From NCBI RefSeq assembly GCF_002735925.1, contig NZ_PEDL01000016.1:26556-90555 (forward strand): 64,000 bases of DNA, given 5' to 3'. Of this stretch, positions 37,609-47,399 are shown piece after piece. The notes under the pieces are model-generated. The model had not been told where the DNA came from. It searched no databases and saw nothing but the letters and a program-made list of their open reading frames with translations. The translations under genes were made by a program, and so were the position numbers. This DNA is from Sporanaerobium hydrogeniformans (lineage in GTDB: Bacteria; Bacillota; Clostridia; Lachnospirales; Cellulosilyticaceae). Positions within the stretch are counted from its first letter, which is position 1; each line of letters opens with the position of its first letter.

Positions 37609-38306
37609 GGACGCTCCTTTCCAATCCAACCCTTATCTTCCCAATATTTTCTCTCTGTAGGACTACTTCCCATATTTGCTTTTTGCATTCCTGCAAACAT
37701 GTTAAATAATAGTTTTGTTTTAAAAGATACATTGGGTTTCTTATTCTTATTCTTATTCTTATCTAAAATCTTTGCTTGCCTACTTAATGTTCTTTTAATT
37801 TTAAGCTTTTTTTCTGCAGACACACCTTCCCAGTTCATTGCCTGAACAGTGAAGCCAAATTTTTTTATATCAGAAATTCCCCAGTAAGCTAAGGTTCTTG
37901 CCACAGGTTTGATCGCCTCCCTTGCACCAGCTCCCGCCGTAGTTGAAATAACGACGGCTTTTTTATTAAACATACATTCTCGTGGCTTATGAGAAAGCCA
38001 ATACGTAAAAGTCAAATCAATAAAGGCTTTCATAGGTGCAGATGGCGCCATACAATAATTAGGTGTAGTAAAAACCAATAAATCTGCCTGTTCTATTTCT
38101 TGCATAATGATATTTTTCTCAGGAAAATAAGGACACTTTGTTTCATCTTCAATACAGGCATAGCAGCCTAAACAAAAATGATTAAGATCACGAGGTAGAA
38201 AAAATTCTTTGACCTGCTTATCTATAGTTATTGCATCTATTAAAAGCTTCCCTGCATGATAGGTACTTCCTTTATGATTTTGTCCATTAATCATTACAAT
38301 TTTCAT
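37593..38306 (-). CDS. NAD(P)H-dependent flavodoxin-fold oxidoreductase
   Basis: 237 residues: an FMN-binding flavodoxin-like fold (MKIVMINGQNHKGSTYHAGKLL; phosphate loop, FTTPNYCMAPSAPMKAFID) with cysteines near LGCYACIEDETKCP that recall iron-sulfur flavoproteins, plus a basic C-terminal tail. It probably reduces quinones or xenobiotics with FMN. The ATG at 38306 lies 2 bases after the membrane-protein stop, so the two are translationally coupled. Control by the TetR protein suggests induction by a small toxic compound. Confidence 0.85.
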   Translation of the reverse strand: MKIVMINGQNHKGSTYHAGKLLIDAITIDKQVKEFFLPRDLNHFCLGCYACIEDETKCPYFPEKNIIMQEIEQADLLVFTTPNYCMAPSAPMKAFIDLTFTYWLSHKPRECMFNKKAVVISTTAGAGAREAIKPVARTLAYWGISDIKKFGFTVQAMNWEGVSAEKKLKIKRTLSRQAKILDKNKNKNKKPNVSFKTKLLFNMFAGMQKANMGSSPTERKYWEDKGWIGKERPWKNK

Positions 38307-38308
38307 TA

Positions 38309-38719
38309 TCACATCACCCATCTAGAAATTTCAATAATGAAGGTCTTTACTATAATTGCTGTAGCAAGAATATAAAAAATCACCTCTCTATACTTCTGAT
38401 TCTTTATAAATATGCTGGAAAACGAAGATAATGCAATAACCCCACCACCAATACAACAAATTTTTGATTGTATACTGTTTAATGTAAATAATCCAGCTAC
38501 TATATTGTCATTAAAGGATGCCTGAACAGATAGATCATATCCATCTCTTGTAGCAACAAAACAGCATACTAGTAGTCCAAGCCCTGCAAGTGTACCTATT
38601 CTTCTTCCCCAGTATATGATCTTAGTTCTGTTAGCTGTTGTAAGTACTATATACGATAACGTTATCGCAATTAAAATGGTTGAAAAAATGGATGCTACAT
38701 TTCCAAAGTATAAATTCAT
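38309..38719 (-). CDS. Small membrane protein, four predicted segments
   Basis: 136 residues with about four hydrophobic segments (near 5-25, 37-54, 80-100, 115-133), no recognised family. AGGGGGG lies five bases before the ATG at 38719; an upstream ATG at 38737 sits on the first operator. First gene of the TetR-controlled operon (membrane protein, flavodoxin, TetR). It may help the flavoprotein handle a membrane-soluble substrate, but this is inferred from the operon only. Confidence 0.7.
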   Translation of the reverse strand: MNLYFGNVASIFSTILIAITLSYIVLTTANRTKIIYWGRRIGTLAGLGLLVCCFVATRDGYDLSVQASFNDNIVAGLFTLNSIQSKICCIGGGVIALSSFSSIFIKNQKYREVIFYILATAIIVKTFIIEISRWVM

Positions 38720-38730
38720 GTATACCCCCC

Positions 38731-38777
38731 CTAACATTTGTTAGTTTTAGTATAGCTAACAGTTGTTAGTTTGTAAA
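38731..38777 (-). promoter_or_regulatory. Sigma-A-type promoter with two TetR operator palindromes
   Basis: On the minus strand: -35 TTTACA (38772-38777), 17-bp spacer, -10 TATACT (38749-38754). The palindrome CTAACAGTTGTTAG (38756-38769) fills the spacer, and CTAACATTTGTTAG (38731-38744) lies just past the start site. The two share CTAACA-nT-TGTTAG with centres 25 bp apart, the layout expected for repression of the operon by its own TetR product. Confidence 0.85.
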
Positions 38778-38833
38778 GTGTAAATTAAGCTAATGAAATT
38801 TTTTCTTTTATATAGCCTAATCCTTACTTTAAT

Positions 38834-38936
38834 AGCCATGTGTAAAGAGTGATTTTATAAAGGGCACATAAAATGACTCTTTACATTGCTCCTATAAAAA
38901 ATAGACGCATCAAAGTTTATAACTGCCTTTGATGCG
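38834..38936. repeat. Modular hairpin repeat, copy A
   Basis: Starts AGCCATGTG; hairpin 1 has 18-bp arms (38841-38858 with 38868-38885, one mismatch); then GCTCCTATAAAAAATA and hairpin 2 with 10-bp arms CGCATCAAAG/CTTTGATGCG (38906-38915 with 38927-38936), ending near CTTACAAG. Hairpin 1 is nearly the same sequence as in copy C (41397-41536). Confidence 0.7.
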
Positions 38937-39138
38937 CTTACAAGATAAATCATGTGCTTACTAAGGAGCGGTACCATGCCTCTTAATAGTTAAGCAGGTA
39001 GTTATAAAGGTTAGATTTAGAGCTTGGTAAACCAAAATGCCTAAAACCTAAATCAGCTTTTACTCCATTAATGTAGCCTATTAATAGTATTATGCTTTTT
39101 ATACTAAAAATGAAATTGAAATCTCATATTTATTCCTA
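38937..39138. other. Intergenic stretch between repeat A and the HEPN-like gene
   Basis: About 200 bases with no gene. A short hairpin TTGG-TAAA-CCAA near 39028 and a loose GATTTAG/CTAAATC pair around it may end the minus-strand cassette transcript; no strong T tract was seen. Confidence 0.4.
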
Positions 39139-40101
39139 TTATACGTATAAATTTCCCTTTTCTCTTAATACTATGTCCTTTATAATTGTTGCAATGATTG
39201 TAGGAAAGACTCTGGAAGTTTCTTCTGAAATTTCCCAAACGCCCCCTCCCTCATCAACATCAGCTCCATGGTCAGCAGCATTTCTAACTTGACCAATGTA
39301 ATCAATCATTCCTCTATGTTTTTTAGAAATAACACTACTAAGCGCAGAACTTTTTTGAATAATCCCATTCTTCCCAGTTAATGATATTTGATGCTTATCC
39401 GCTATTTGCTTCAAGAATGATTCAAATGCATTCCCTGCATATAAAATTATTGTTTTACCATCACTTAATTCATTTTGTATTTTACCAAAGGCATCAGAAA
39501 GAGGTGCGTATACCTTTTCCTCATCAACAAAATTATATACCTCTTCCCCTAATAATGTCCTAAGAGCATAATCATCATTAGCCTTAGATTTCAATACAAC
39601 ATCTAATATTTCAATATAAGATACACTATCATCATTAAAGATATACTGACTAGCCCCATCACTAAGCATTGCTTTTGCATAAGTTGCTATATTAGTTAAT
39701 GTATTCTTAATATCTTTATAACTAGATGTCATTGTATACAAATGTTTAACTTGTTTGCTGGCCAAATCAATTGATTGAGAAAAGTTATATCTTGCCTTAA
39801 ATGTAATAAATGGTTTATACTGCTCTAATATAAATCTCATTATAGTTGCCTTATGCTGATTATTTCTCGCTGAAACTAATAACCTTGCCAAAAGGGAATT
39901 ACTACTATATCTCATTGTATTATTATCAATTGTAATAAGATTAAGTTCTATAGCCATGTCTAATGCATTCTTAGCTTGAACTTCAGAAATATCTGCAAAC
40001 TCATGAATAAACAATATATCACAATTTTCATTCTTAGCCAGAACAGCATCCACAACACCAACAATATCTTCTGCTGTTGTCAGAACTATATTGTATGTCA
40101 T
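39139..40101 (-). CDS. Unknown protein with C-terminal HEPN-like R-x4-H motif (putative effector)
   Basis: 320 residues, soluble, no signal peptide. The first 100 residues look like a winged-helix/alpha region (ISEVQAKNALDMAIELNLITIDNNTMRY). The last 110 are helical: TIILYAGNAFESFLKQIADKHQISL..., then GQVRNAADHGADVDEGG, where R-NAAD-H is the R-x4-H motif of HEPN RNase-fold domains, followed by SEETSRVFPTIIATIIKDIV. HEPN proteins often act as RNA-cleaving toxins or defence effectors. No family name can be given. It lies 15 bases after its partner gene and both form a cassette between hairpin repeats. HEPN assignment is by motif only. Confidence 0.55.
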   Translation of the reverse strand: MTYNIVLTTAEDIVGVVDAVLAKNENCDILFIHEFADISEVQAKNALDMAIELNLITIDNNTMRYSSNSLLARLLVSARNNQHKATIMRFILEQYKPFITFKARYNFSQSIDLASKQVKHLYTMTSSYKDIKNTLTNIATYAKAMLSDGASQYIFNDDSVSYIEILDVVLKSKANDDYALRTLLGEEVYNFVDEEKVYAPLSDAFGKIQNELSDGKTIILYAGNAFESFLKQIADKHQISLTGKNGIIQKSSALSSVISKKHRGMIDYIGQVRNAADHGADVDEGGGVWEISEETSRVFPTIIATIIKDIVLREKGNLYV

Positions 40102-40116
40102 AAAATCACCTGCTTC

Positions 40117-40806
40117 CTATTCATTAATTGACTTGAGAAGCATTTTAATTTTTTGACTAAGCTCTTCTATCTCGTTCACATTTACATCTATATTTATGTT
40201 AATATTAATTATATTACCTGTATTTGAACCTATTTTAGTTGCATTAACAATTGGTATTTGTGTATTTTCCGATTCACAATTATTATTATCCGAATTCAAT
40301 CGTTCATTACTTATAGTTTGTTCTATTGTTTTTATTTTTCCATCATCTTCTATAACTAGATTAGCAGCTTTAAATATCTCAATAATTGTATTAGCTCCAA
40401 CTTTAGGAGCACCTGATGTTGCTCCAGCAGAATAAAGTATATGGTTAATCAATCCAGTTCTATCCATACCATTTCTTATATTTATTGCAGAAAGCATACG
40501 TGATAAAAATTCATTATGTTCTATTAAACCCTTCCATTTTTTCTCAATTTCTTCTGCTATACCATGTGCATATGCCCTTCCTAAGCCAAAACATTCAGCT
40601 GTTGGGGTTTTTTTGCTTCCTTCAGATAAAAGTTCCATTTGAACTAAAAAACCATTGTTACGACTAACTACCGTTCTATCCATCCCCGTCGATTGTGCAA
40701 TTGCATCCAATGTTTGAGCCTGTCCTTCTTTCCCAGTAGAATATGCTTTAATAATTTTTATCAGTTCTTCATATGAGGATCCTGGTAACTTAAAATTGTC
40801 TGCCAT
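40117..40806 (-). CDS. Winged-helix-like protein, DUF5343-like, partner of the HEPN-like gene
   Basis: 229 residues. Residues about 5-75 read as a DNA-binding-type helical unit (TLDAIAQSTGMDRTVVSRNNGFLVQMELLSEGSKKTPTAEC), about 95-160 as a second similar unit (GLINHILYSAGATSGAPKVGANTIIEIFKAANLV). After a Asn-rich linker the C-terminus has the alternating INININIDVNVNEIEEL strand and a final helix, an arrangement seen in DUF5343-like and other accessory proteins. AAAGGAGAG precedes the ATG. Could be the sensor, antitoxin or adaptor for the downstream HEPN-like protein; no homology search was possible. Confidence 0.5.
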   Translation of the reverse strand: MADNFKLPGSSYEELIKIIKAYSTGKEGQAQTLDAIAQSTGMDRTVVSRNNGFLVQMELLSEGSKKTPTAECFGLGRAYAHGIAEEIEKKWKGLIEHNEFLSRMLSAINIRNGMDRTGLINHILYSAGATSGAPKVGANTIIEIFKAANLVIEDDGKIKTIEQTISNERLNSDNNNCESENTQIPIVNATKIGSNTGNIINININIDVNVNEIEELSQKIKMLLKSINE

Positions 40807-41215
40807 TTGTAACTCTCCTTTTCATAAGTAGTATTATTTTCCCCTATAAAATTTCTTTTCACACCATAAAACATCTAATAACACAATATATATATATTTT
40901 ATATTATATTTTAAATATTAAAACAAAACAATACCTCATATCTTTCATTAATTATATTTTGCGCTCTCTAGAAATCCTCACATATTTAAAAAATATTTCT
41001 CTAAGACCCAAAAATAAAACTCTTACATTATTTCCATTTCCATTTCCATTTTCACTATACTTTACCTAACTATTGTATATCACAACCCACTCATATTAAT
41101 AAATATATCTATGTATTGTGCTCACACTATTTCCTATAATCATTGTAAATTCTTTATAACATTCCCCTTTGCACTATTATCCTGTTCATTACTAAATCTA
41201 CTTTCTTACTTAAAA
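40807..41215. other. AT-rich intergenic region upstream of the two-gene cassette
   Basis: About 400 bases, extremely AT-rich, with no credible reading frame. It must hold the cassette promoter. A short ATTTCC tandem (about 41030-41050, three to four units) is the only repeat noted. Confidence 0.5.
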
Positions 41216-41295
41216 AGCCGTACGTAGTGAGTAATGTTATAAAAGGTGTGTAACATTACTCACTATAAGGGTTTAGCCCTATAAAAAATAGGCAC
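41216..41295. repeat. Modular hairpin repeat, copy B
   Basis: Starts AGCCGTACG; perfect 15-bp hairpin TAGTGAGTAATGTTA (41225-41239 with 41251-41265); then AGGG-TTTA-GCCCT and CTATAAAAAATAGGCAC. Same layout as copy C, but the hairpin 1 arms have a different sequence that still pairs perfectly. Confidence 0.7.
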
Positions 41296-41396
41296 TTCAA
41301 AATCTTTCTAAGAACAAGCTGGACTTACTCCACTTTGTTACATCTGCTTTCATATACTGCTCTTATATCTTACTCAACTGACCTTTTTGCTTCGAT

Positions 41397-41536
41397 AGCC
41401 GTGCGTAAAGAGTCATTTTACAAAGTACACGTAAAATGACTCTTTATACGGGCTCCGCCCTATAAAAATAAATGAGAAAATACCCAAGGAGGAACGAGCT
41501 CCTCCTTGGGCATTTTCTCATTTATTTTGCACGGCT
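41397..41536. repeat. Modular hairpin repeat, copy C (complete, with outer inverted repeat)
   Basis: Outer arms AGCCGTGC (41397-41404) and GCACGGCT (41529-41536) enclose three hairpins: 16-bp perfect stem (41406-41421 with 41431-41446), GGGC-TCC-GCCC (41450-41460), and a 29-bp stem with one mismatch (41465-41493 with 41500-41528). Nearly every base is paired. No protein is encoded. Confidence 0.8.
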
Positions 41537-41743
41537 TACAAGCCTGCGTGATTATTCGAACTCGGCTAGTTCATCTCTTTTCTTAAACTTTTTCGTTTAA
41601 GTTTTATATGATAAATAGTTTTATTTTATCTATATTACATATTTTATTTTGACTCGCTGATTTTCTGTTGTCAAAGTGTTGCCTTGCGATATTTGTTTAA
41701 AATCAGGGTCATTTTTCATCTGGAATTATCACTTCAAGATTAG
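41537..41743. other. Intergenic region after repeat C
   Basis: About 200 bases without a gene. It begins with TTACAAGCC and contains a short hairpin AAACTTTTTCGTTT; otherwise nothing recognised. Confidence 0.4.
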
Positions 41744-41794
41744 GAGAATACATCTTATATATTAAAGAATTTTTGCTTGTGAACAGAATGCTCA
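41744..41794. repeat. Degenerate 52-bp repeat, copy 2
   Basis: Matches the sequence at 36099-36150 (GAGAATACATCTTAT ... ATGCTCA). Here no ferredoxin-type gene precedes it, so it could be the remaining tail of a lost copy. Confidence 0.5.
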
Positions 41795-41860
41795 AGTAGT
41801 GTGCTTATTAAATGAATTTTATCTATTAAGTGTGTTATTGAACATACAAATAAATCTCAT

Positions 41861-42229
41861 TTACAACGCCGTTATCCAAAAACATATTGCTGTAACAAAT
41901 GAAAGAGGGGTCATTATGTATTTTTCTTTTTTACTTTTTGAACAAATATTCATAATTATATTTAACGAAAGATATGTTGCCATAATTAAACAAATAATTT
42001 TTGTAGTATTTCTAGAAAACCATAAAGGAATAAACTCACCCATCTGTAAAATTATTATCACGAAAAACATCTGTAAAATTAATTGTATTGCTAACACTAT
42101 TCGTAATTTAGGAGGATAAACTTTATACTGCCCTCCCATGGTTAATTCTCCTATTGGCAGACCACATATTATTAGAACTGATAAAACAATCACTATTGAA
42201 AATAAACTTGCTCCTATTATAGCTATCAT
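41861..42229 (-). CDS. Small membrane protein with GLPIGELTMGGQYKVYP motif
   Basis: 122 residues with four predicted membrane segments. The conserved-looking loop GLPIGELTMGGQYKVYPPKLR between segments 1 and 2 is one I recall from small uncharacterised membrane proteins of Firmicutes. AAAGGAG lies eight bases before the ATG. An overlapping plus-strand frame (41799-42119) is a shadow. Function unknown. Lies in the orphan-gene stretch after the hairpin repeats. Confidence 0.65.
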   Translation of the reverse strand: MIAIIGASLFSIVIVLSVLIICGLPIGELTMGGQYKVYPPKLRIVLAIQLILQMFFVIIILQMGEFIPLWFSRNTTKIICLIMATYLSLNIIMNICSKSKKEKYIMTPLSFVTAICFWITAL

Positions 42230-42434
42230 TAGTATTCTCCTTTAATTCTAATTTTGAATCTTACATTATATAAATAATACTTGTTAATAATAATATCAGT
42301 TTTTCTAGATAAAAAAACAACAATGTAAAAGCAGAATTTCTCAACATACTTTCACTTATTGCTTCGAACTAATATTTATACCTTTTACTGATTCTAAAAC
42401 TGTTGATTAATCAATGTATTGCTCATTCGCTTGG

Positions 42435-42881
42435 TTAGAGTTTTTGTATGTTGTTTACGCATTTTTGAATATCTTTTACCACCAACGATTGCATACTTTC
42501 CTTGTATCTTGTTGGATGCGCCCGATGTAATGCATTCAAAATATCCTGCCTTAAATCCGGCTTGTATTTTGCTATAATAGGTAACACCTTAATACACTGC
42601 CGTGCAGTAATCGGCTTATCATCTGTGATATGCTTTAGATACTTGTCGATAATTTCATCTATTTTATGGTCACTATCCCATTGAGCATTAACAGAAATCA
42701 GAATAATGCCTCTTGTTCTGATATAAGAATTTTCATTATCGAGCATATCTGCAAACACATTAAAGAAAGGGTATACAGCATCAGATTGATAGCTTTCATT
42801 TTCCAGTAACTTTAAACATTGATAAGCCTTTTTGTTATCACTATCCATTAAACCCTGAACCCAATTATAAATTTCCTCCAC
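42435..42881 (-). CDS. HEAT-repeat-like small protein
   Basis: 148 residues, all helical: repeated pairs such as KKAYQCLKLLENESYQSD, YPFFNVFADMLDNENSYIRTRGIILISVNAQWD and TARQCIKVLPIIAKYKPDLRQDILNALHRA, as in HEAT/ARM proteins that bind other proteins. Similar stand-alone proteins are widespread in Clostridia with no assigned function. The start is GTG at 42881, preceded by GGAGGTGACAAA. Transcribed alone or with the GNAT gene upstream (109-base gap). Confidence 0.75.
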   Translation of the reverse strand: MEEIYNWVQGLMDSDNKKAYQCLKLLENESYQSDAVYPFFNVFADMLDNENSYIRTRGIILISVNAQWDSDHKIDEIIDKYLKHITDDKPITARQCIKVLPIIAKYKPDLRQDILNALHRAHPTRYKESMQSLVVKDIQKCVNNIQKL

Positions 42882-42990
42882 TTTGTCACCTCCAAGCGAA
42901 TATAAACTTGCCTCACCGAGCTATTTTTCGTTACCGTTTTTTCGCAACACTTTTGCTGTTGTTCCAAAATGAGTGCACAAAGATGACCAC

Positions 42991-43740
42991 TCATTTTACA
43001 TCATTTGTGATTTCATAAGTGACATATGGATGGGAAAGATGATAGCCTAATTTTTCTGCTAAATGAACCGACCTTAAGTCATGGGCGTCCCAACTGGGAT
43101 AAATGTTGTTTGAGAGACACTCCAAGATTAGCTTTGCGCCGCATACAGTGGCAAGCCCTTTTCCTCTATATTCAGGCTTTGTATCAATTTCAATCTCAAT
43201 TCCATCTTTGTATACCGCATATGGAGAGGCACCTGAAACCAAATTGCCATTGTGAAGTATTGCTACACCAATTGCACGATTTTGATAGTCTTGATAATTC
43301 TTGAATTGAGAACACAAGTCAGCTGACCAGCTTTCACTTCGAGCTAATTCAAAAACTTCACTGTCAAATAGCCGAATTTCATACTCATTATCAAGAGAAT
43401 CCACAAATGATTTCAGCTTTTCTTTATCAAAAACATCAGGTTCCTTTTTGATAGCATAGCGTAATATCTTCTTAGCTTTTTCACCAAAAACAAGCTCTAT
43501 CAGTGTTTGCCAATCTTCGTTACTTGGTGCTATCAACATAAACTCTCTCATAGGTACGGATTTCAGCAAATCCTCATTCGGAATTCCCGCACAAAAACTG
43601 AAGTCACCATTAATAATAATTGCTGATGTAGGAATGATTTCATCATCTACAATCATTGTCCCCATATATCCTTGTAGGCAAGACCATATTAACGCTTCAT
43701 CCCAATCTTTGAATAGTGCAATCGCTTTTTCATTATACAT
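42991..43740 (-). CDS. GNAT family N-acetyltransferase (GNAT_acetyltran, PF12746-like)
   Basis: 249 residues. The C-terminal half has the acetyl-CoA-binding core IEIEIDTKPEYRGKGLATVCGAKLILECL (R-G-K-G-L-A motif) and a closing SVHLAEKLGYHLSHPYVTYEI strand. The N-terminal half is the extended domain of this subfamily. Acetyl acceptor unknown; such genes are common in accessory regions. AGGAGAG precedes the ATG at 43740. Confidence 0.88.
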   Translation of the reverse strand: MYNEKAIALFKDWDEALIWSCLQGYMGTMIVDDEIIPTSAIIINGDFSFCAGIPNEDLLKSVPMREFMLIAPSNEDWQTLIELVFGEKAKKILRYAIKKEPDVFDKEKLKSFVDSLDNEYEIRLFDSEVFELARSESWSADLCSQFKNYQDYQNRAIGVAILHNGNLVSGASPYAVYKDGIEIEIDTKPEYRGKGLATVCGAKLILECLSNNIYPSWDAHDLRSVHLAEKLGYHLSHPYVTYEITNDVK

Positions 43741-43774
43741 TTGTATATCTCTCCTGTGACAAAGCTAATATAAA

Positions 43775-43814
43775 AATCCTGAAGTAACCTCCATACTACC
43801 CTTACCTCAGGATT
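43775..43814 (-). terminator. Hairpin terminator upstream of the GNAT gene
   Basis: AATCCTGA (43775-43782) pairs with TCAGGATT (43807-43814), extended inward by AGTAA/TTACC-type pairing; on the minus strand it is followed by TTTTTATATT. It can stop read-through from guaA. Confidence 0.65.
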
Positions 43815-43933
43815 AGTTTCTTTACCTGTTATAATACTATATTAACCCATTTATCTCAATTAATATTTTACTTTAACAAACATTAACTCTTACGCCATAC
43901 CTGTGATTTTCTCATTAACATGTTTACTTCCAT

Positions 43934-44012
43934 AGCCGTGCGGCATAACAAAAAAGGTAGGAATTGAGAGCGAGCTCTCATTCCTACCTTTTTTGTTATG
44001 CCGCGCACGGCT
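43934..44012. repeat. Modular hairpin repeat, copy D, acting as guaA 3' hairpin
   Basis: AGCCGTGC at the left and GCACGGCT at the right are the same ends as copy C; inside, one continuous stem of about 38 bp (AACAAAAAAGGTAGGAA and its complement) with two small bulges closes on a GA-type loop. It lies 8 bases after the guaA stop. Confidence 0.75.
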
Positions 44013-44019
44013 GTTAGTT

Positions 44020-45560
44020 TTACTCAAATTCTATCGTTGCAGGAGGCTTCCCTGTGCAATCGTACATAACACGGTTAACCCCTTTAACTTCATTAATAAT
44101 TCTTCTTGTTACTTTTCCAAGTACTTCCCATGGAAGGTCGGCGCTTTCTGCTGTCATGAAGTCGCTTGTTGTTACTGCTCTTAGTGCTATAGCGTAGTCG
44201 TAGGTTCTTTCGTCTCCCATTACACCTACAGATCTCATGTTTGTAAGGGCAGCGAAGTATTGACCCAAACCTTTATCTACGCCTGCTTTGGCTATTTCTT
44301 CTCTGTAAATCCAATCTGCATCTTGTACGATACGTACTTTCTCTGCTGTTACTTCCCCTATGATACGGATACCAAGACCTGGACCTGGGAAAGGTTGTCT
44401 AAATACAAGGTATTCTGGAATACCAAGCTCTAAACCAGCTTTACGTACTTCATCTTTAAAAAGAAGGCGAAGTGGCTCGATAATTTCTTTAAAATCAACA
44501 CAATCAGGAAGTCCACCTACATTGTGGTGAGATTTGATGACTGCGGATTTGCCTAGACCACTTTCGATAACGTCTGGGTAAATAGTTCCTTGTACAAGGA
44601 AGTCTACTTTACCGATTTTCTTAGCCTCTTCTTCAAATACACGGATAAATTCTTCACCAATAATTTTTCTTTTTGCTTCTGGCTCTTCTATACCTTTTAA
44701 TTTCTCATAGAAGCGCTCTTGTGCATTCACACGGATGAAATTAAGATCATAGTGACCATTAGGGCCAAATACCTGTTCTACTTCATCTCCTTCGTTTTTA
44801 CGAAGTAAGCCGTGGTCTACAAATACGCAAGTAAGTTGTTTACCAATAGCTTTTGAAAGAAGTACAGCTGCAACAGAAGAGTCTACTCCTCCTGAAAGAG
44901 CACATAATACCTTTCCGTCACCTACTTTTTCACGAATAGCCTCAATAGTCGTTTCTACGAAAGAATCCATTTTCCAGTCGCCTTCACATTCACAGATTTC
45001 TTTTACGAAGTTAGAAAGCATGATCATACCTTCCTGAGTATGCATCACTTCTGGATGAAATTGTACAGCATAAATACCTTTTTGCACATTTTCCATCGCT
45101 GCTACTGGGCAAACAGGTGTATGTGCTGTAATGCAAAGTCTGCTGGTGCTGCTTCAATGTAATCTGTGTGGCTCATCCAACAAATGGTTTTAGGGGATAC
45201 CCCTTTAAACAGTTTTGAAGTTGTTCCTACATTTACTTCTGTTTTTCCATATTCACTTACAGGTGCTGTTGCCACTTTACCTCCTAGAAGGTGTGCTGTA
45301 AGCTGTGAACCATAACAAATCCCAAGTATAGGAATACCTAGTTCAAAGATGGCTTGATCACAAAGTGGTGAATCTTCACCATATACACTGTTTGGTCCAC
45401 CTGTAAAGATAATCCCTTTTGGATTCATTGCTTTAATTTTTTCTAAGCTTATATTGTAAGGATGTACTTCACAATATACGTTACATTCTCTAACACGTCT
45501 TGCAATAAGTTGGTTGTATTGTCCACCAAAGTCAAGAACGATAACCAGTTCATGGGCCAT
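44020..45560 (-). pseudogene. guaA: GMP synthase (glutamine-hydrolysing), single-base frameshift
   Basis: The two frames together make a full GuaA of about 513 residues, the normal length. The first part (from ATG 45560) is the glutaminase domain: [22 protein letters not shown] (catalytic Cys), WMSHTD. After EAAPADFAL the frame shifts; the second frame continues TAHTP...VQFHPEV and then the ATP pyrophosphatase domain ([11 protein letters not shown]) and dimerisation domain to [16 protein letters not shown]. Adding one T near 45129 (plus strand) restores the frame. GuaA converts XMP to GMP. Since it is normally essential without guanine salvage, an assembly error is likely. It lies 51 bases after guaB. 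Confidence 0.9.
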
Positions 45561-45611
45561 GCCTTTAATCCTCCTTATTTTTCATCCGTTTACTTTAATA
45601 AAAGGTATCTT

Positions 45612-47399
<1,788 letters not shown>

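Noticed and set aside
41030..41050. Short ATTTCC tandem as CRISPR or minisatellite
   Set aside because: Only three to four 6-base units, no spacers; no CRISPR array was seen anywhere in the window.
41799..42119. Plus-strand frame of 106 codons
   Set aside because: Antisense to the membrane protein at 41861-42229, which has a proper ribosome site and membrane-protein composition; the plus frame has neither.
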